Shown in pieces: positions 61,264 to 64,000 of a stretch of 64,000 nucleotides of DNA. The stretch covers positions 186,001 through 250,000 of the forward strand of contig CAJNYU010002478.1 of the NCBI GenBank assembly GCA_905331475.1, read 5' to 3'. This DNA is from Rotaria socialis. Its lineage: Eukaryota > Rotifera > Eurotatoria > Philodinida > Philodinidae. Made by a program: the position numbers and the translations under genes. Below the pieces are notes generated by a model that saw nothing but the letters and a program-made list of their open reading frames with translations, was not told the DNA's origin and did no database searches. Position 1 is the stretch's first letter. Every line of letters begins with the position of its first letter.

Positions 61264-64000
61264 TCATGTTCTTACTTTATCAATCATATAATTGGTCCAT
61301 TGTTCATATGTAAAAAATAAATCAGCATTTAACCGTTTATTTTTTACTTTATTTGTATGTTGATCATCAGATGAACATGTTATCGTATCATCTTCAATGG
61401 ATCCATTTATAACGTTTCTTGGATTATGTTCTTTTTGATCAAAACTATTATCATCTTCATCTTCATCATCTTCATTGTCATCAACATCATCATCATCATC
61501 GTCAAACGATGGTAAATAACAAGCTGGAACATCTTTAAATAAAGCTTTAAGTGCTCGTTCAAAGAACATTTCTGGTTTTAAAACAAGAATTTTATTTCCT
61601 TCTCTATCCATTCTTGTAAAACATTGATGTTTAGCTGCCCAATCAATAGCTATTTCTAAAACAGTGGCAATAGCTGGTTGTTGCATTAATAATTTAAAAT
61701 AGAATCTATTAGCTTTATTAAATAATTTAATTTTTTTAACATTTAGTGGTACAATATCGTATTGATGTTTATTTAAATTAATAATTGTTTTTGATTTATT
61801 TAAATTGTTATGTGAATCAATAATTACTCGAACACGTGTACCCGTTAAATCTGGTATATTCAGAAATGAATAAGCTGGTTCAAATAAATGTTCACATTGA
61901 TCTTCTAATAAATATTTATACAAATTTGTTCTTGCTTTTTCATAATTTGAAATATGACGTGATTTAACATTTGCCATTGTTATATAATAAGATTTTAATG
62001 CTTCCGATATTGTTCTAGATGATAAATGATGAATACGTTCTTTACGTGAACGTATTTCGCATAAAAAATCCCACATAATCCAAGCAAATGATTTTGATTT
62101 TATTAATTGTTCTTCATCATTTTCTTCTGTATATGCAATATAATACCAAGATGAAGCTTTTTGTAATTGTTTACGAGCTATTTTAACATCAGATGATAGT
62201 AATGTTATATCATGATCACGATCACGTTTACGTTGTTGTTTATCATTATAGCGAATAAATTCATTGAGAAATTCTCTTCGTGCATCTGTACGCAAACGTT
62301 TAAAATCTTGTCCAGCAACATCAGCTGCATCATACGAACGTTTTTCATCAATAAATAATGGTTGACAACCTGTTATTAATTCAGCTTCAGTACTATAATC
62401 ATATAAATCCAGTATTTGCTGTAATTTATTGCAATATAAGTGATATTGACGTTTAGCATCATCTAAATAGATTTCAAAACCATCAAATAATAATGTTTCA
62501 TCAATTTCAATAAAGTGCTTTTGGTCAAGATATTCTAATTGAATATGTAAATCATATGCACAACGTGCTTGACGATATATTTTTCCAAGAACTTTTCGAC
62601 TTGAATATGAACGTAGTTCTTTTTCCATAAAATCTGGATAACGTGGTGCTTTTAATTCGCGACGTTTTTCATCATTAACAGGATTAATGCCAGTTTTTGG
62701 ATAATCGACTACAGCAGCAATATCACGTGCTAATTCTATACAGCGAGGACTTGTTGCTGATTCTAAATCAGCCCAAGCTAGATGTGCATTACATAATTCA
62801 CCAAGAAAATCATTTGCCATATAATCAATTAAAAATTCAGCTACATCATCAATTGTTATGGCATGATCAAGAAGTTTTTTTTCTGTTGTATCATAATCTA
62901 ATGCTTCTATTTGATTTTCAAGGTTAGGTACTAGATCTGGTAACCAACAAACCCAATAGACATCGCCATCAAGATCAGAACCAGATATTTCATTTGTATG
63001 TGGACGATCACCTTAGAATTCAAATGTTAATATTAAAAAATTTAATTAAATGAAAAATTTAAATTTTTACCATTGCAAGGAAAAACAATACAATCGTGTA
63101 AATGATGCAAATGTGGAATATCAACAGCTTTTAATACACGAATATCACCTAAACATATTATTCAACGATGAAAATACTTGTCACGAAAACAAAAAGAATA
63201 ATTATCATAATAAATTTTACCTGGATATAAACAAGGATTTTTTGTAACTGCAACATAACCAAGAACAATTTCTGATTCAAGTTGACTGTTGGATGTAAAT
63301 TGAATAAATACTTCGCCATATTGAAGTGTTCGACTTTCGTCAATTATACCAAACATAGCTCGGCCATATGCTCGTGGTATAGCAACATTTGAACGTTGTT
63401 TTAAACAACGCAATCGATCACGATAAGCAGCAATTAAAAGTGAACGAAAAAATGGTTCTTGAGATATATCAACTAAAACGAAATATGATTCTTTCAAATA
63501 TTAGTACAAACTTTCTATGTAAAAAAAAAAGTTATCTACACATTCAGATAGATCAATTATATAGTTTGCGAAGCTGCTCTCATTCGACATTGTAGATTAA
63601 TTATCAATTTTCGTGATCTATTCTATATCATTTTATATTCAACCACCGACTTAATCAGAAAAAGAATGTTAATTTTTATACACACACACGCGCACATGAA
63701 AGATAAAATTAATTTCTATTTATCAAATATCTAATAGATGTAATTCTAAAAATTGGAAAATAAATATTAGAAAAATGAAAACATACTTCCTGAATTACTG
63801 ATTTTTTCAAATTCAAAAAATCTAACTTTATCCAATAAACTAATAGCTTCTCGACATTTAAGTAAAGCCATTGTTGAACGAAGACGTGCTTCATTTTGAA
63901 TATGTAAAAATGCAGTATCTTGAATACCAAGCGATGAAAGTAATGTTATGACTTGTCGATTTAATGTTAAATTACATGGCTTAGAATAATCAATGACTTC
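61264..64000 (-). CDS. Cellular RNA-dependent RNA polymerase (RNAi type), 5' end outside window
   Basis: Cellular RdRPs (QDE-1, RRF-1/EGO-1 and plant RDR relatives) copy RNA in RNA silencing. Four exons are visible: 64000-63787, 63472-63221, 63148-63071 and 63011-61264, all spliced in frame. Blocks in order are SNVAIPRAYGRAMFGIIDES, GEVFIQF, YVAVTKNPCLYPGDIRVLKA, HLHDCIVFPCNGDRPHTNE and the catalytic GSDLDGDVYWVCW. The three-Asp DLDGD core is at 62962-62976 and intact. Then come ANDFLGELCNAHLAWADLES, CIELARDIAAVVDYPKTGI and a long helical C-terminal part ending in an Asp-rich stretch (61470-61510) and YEQWTNYMIDKVRT. The 518-residue last exon is uninterrupted, so nothing suggests decay. The N-terminal half, including the first barrel of the two-barrel core, lies beyond 64000. 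Bdelloids carry many such genes; which paralogue this is cannot be told. Confidence 0.93.
62962..62976 (-). other. RdRP catalytic DLDGD motif
   Basis: Codes for Asp-Leu-Asp-Gly-Asp, the metal-binding triad of two-barrel cellular polymerases. All three Asp are present, so this copy is predicted to be catalytically competent. Confidence 0.95.

Noticed and set aside
61264-64000. RdRP as an integrated RNA-virus polymerase
   Set aside because: The DLDGD motif and block order are those of cellular two-barrel RdRPs, and the gene has ordinary host introns; viral RdRPs use a palm GDD motif.
1-64000. tRNA, rRNA, spliced-leader RNA genes and telomeric repeats
   Set aside because: Scanned by eye for T-loop-like, leader-like and TGTGGG-type repeats; no convincing candidate. 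A covariance-model search would be decisive and could not be run.

Overview
The window looks like nuclear DNA from a bdelloid rotifer (Adineta/Rotaria type). The reasons are AT-rich, compact animal genes with many introns of about 50-70 bp; a secreted NHL-repeat protein and an F-box-associated leucine-rich family of the kind these animals carry in large numbers; a cellular RNA-dependent RNA polymerase (rare in animals, expanded in bdelloids); and many short inverted-repeat DNA elements. The assignment is inference from gene content. Two single N bases (18551 and 26218) mark assembly joins.

Layout, left to right: 1-1518 (-) UPF3, 3' end outside the window; 1519-4466 gene-free, with a long inverted-repeat element and a MITE; 4467-6042 (+) NHL-repeat protein; 6833-8476 (-) single-pass membrane, Lys-rich metadherin-like protein; 8962-9200 (+) 62-residue membrane/secreted protein; 9398-14320 (+) ADAM10; 16285-23874 (-) dynein light intermediate chain with a very long disordered Ser/Pro-rich tail; 23875-36227 accessory, repeat-rich tract with a partial TRIP11 gene copy, a hAT-like MITE, two foldback elements, a duplicated exon, a small unrecognised gene, a DENND5-like pseudogene and an F-box-family pseudogene; 36228-37498 (-) ARPC3; 37713-43668 (-) GMAP-210/TRIP11; 45737-47194 (+) TTC38; 47607-49046 (-) type II membrane glycosyltransferase-like protein; 50467-52425 (+) SAXO axonemal microtubule protein; 54288-56490 (-) coiled-coil protein made of short exons; 56629-57691 (-) RPA2; 61264-64000 (-) cellular RdRP, 5' end outside the window.

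The genes do not form one pathway. Themes are RNA surveillance and silencing (UPF3, RdRP), microtubule/Golgi/actin cell biology (dynein LIC, GMAP-210, ARPC3, SAXO), ectodomain shedding (ADAM10) and DNA replication (RPA2). Two same-strand pairs sit very close (RPA2 to coiled-coil gene, 138 bp; TRIP11 to ARPC3, 214 bp) and could be co-transcribed. The most noteworthy items are the dynein LIC with an extension of roughly 1,800 residues and an altered P-loop, the RdRP with an intact DLDGD core, and the accessory tract, where a fragment of the neighbouring TRIP11/ARPC3 locus has been copied and inverted-repeat elements have landed in or beside genes. I found no clear tRNA, rRNA, CRISPR array or recognisable retroelement.
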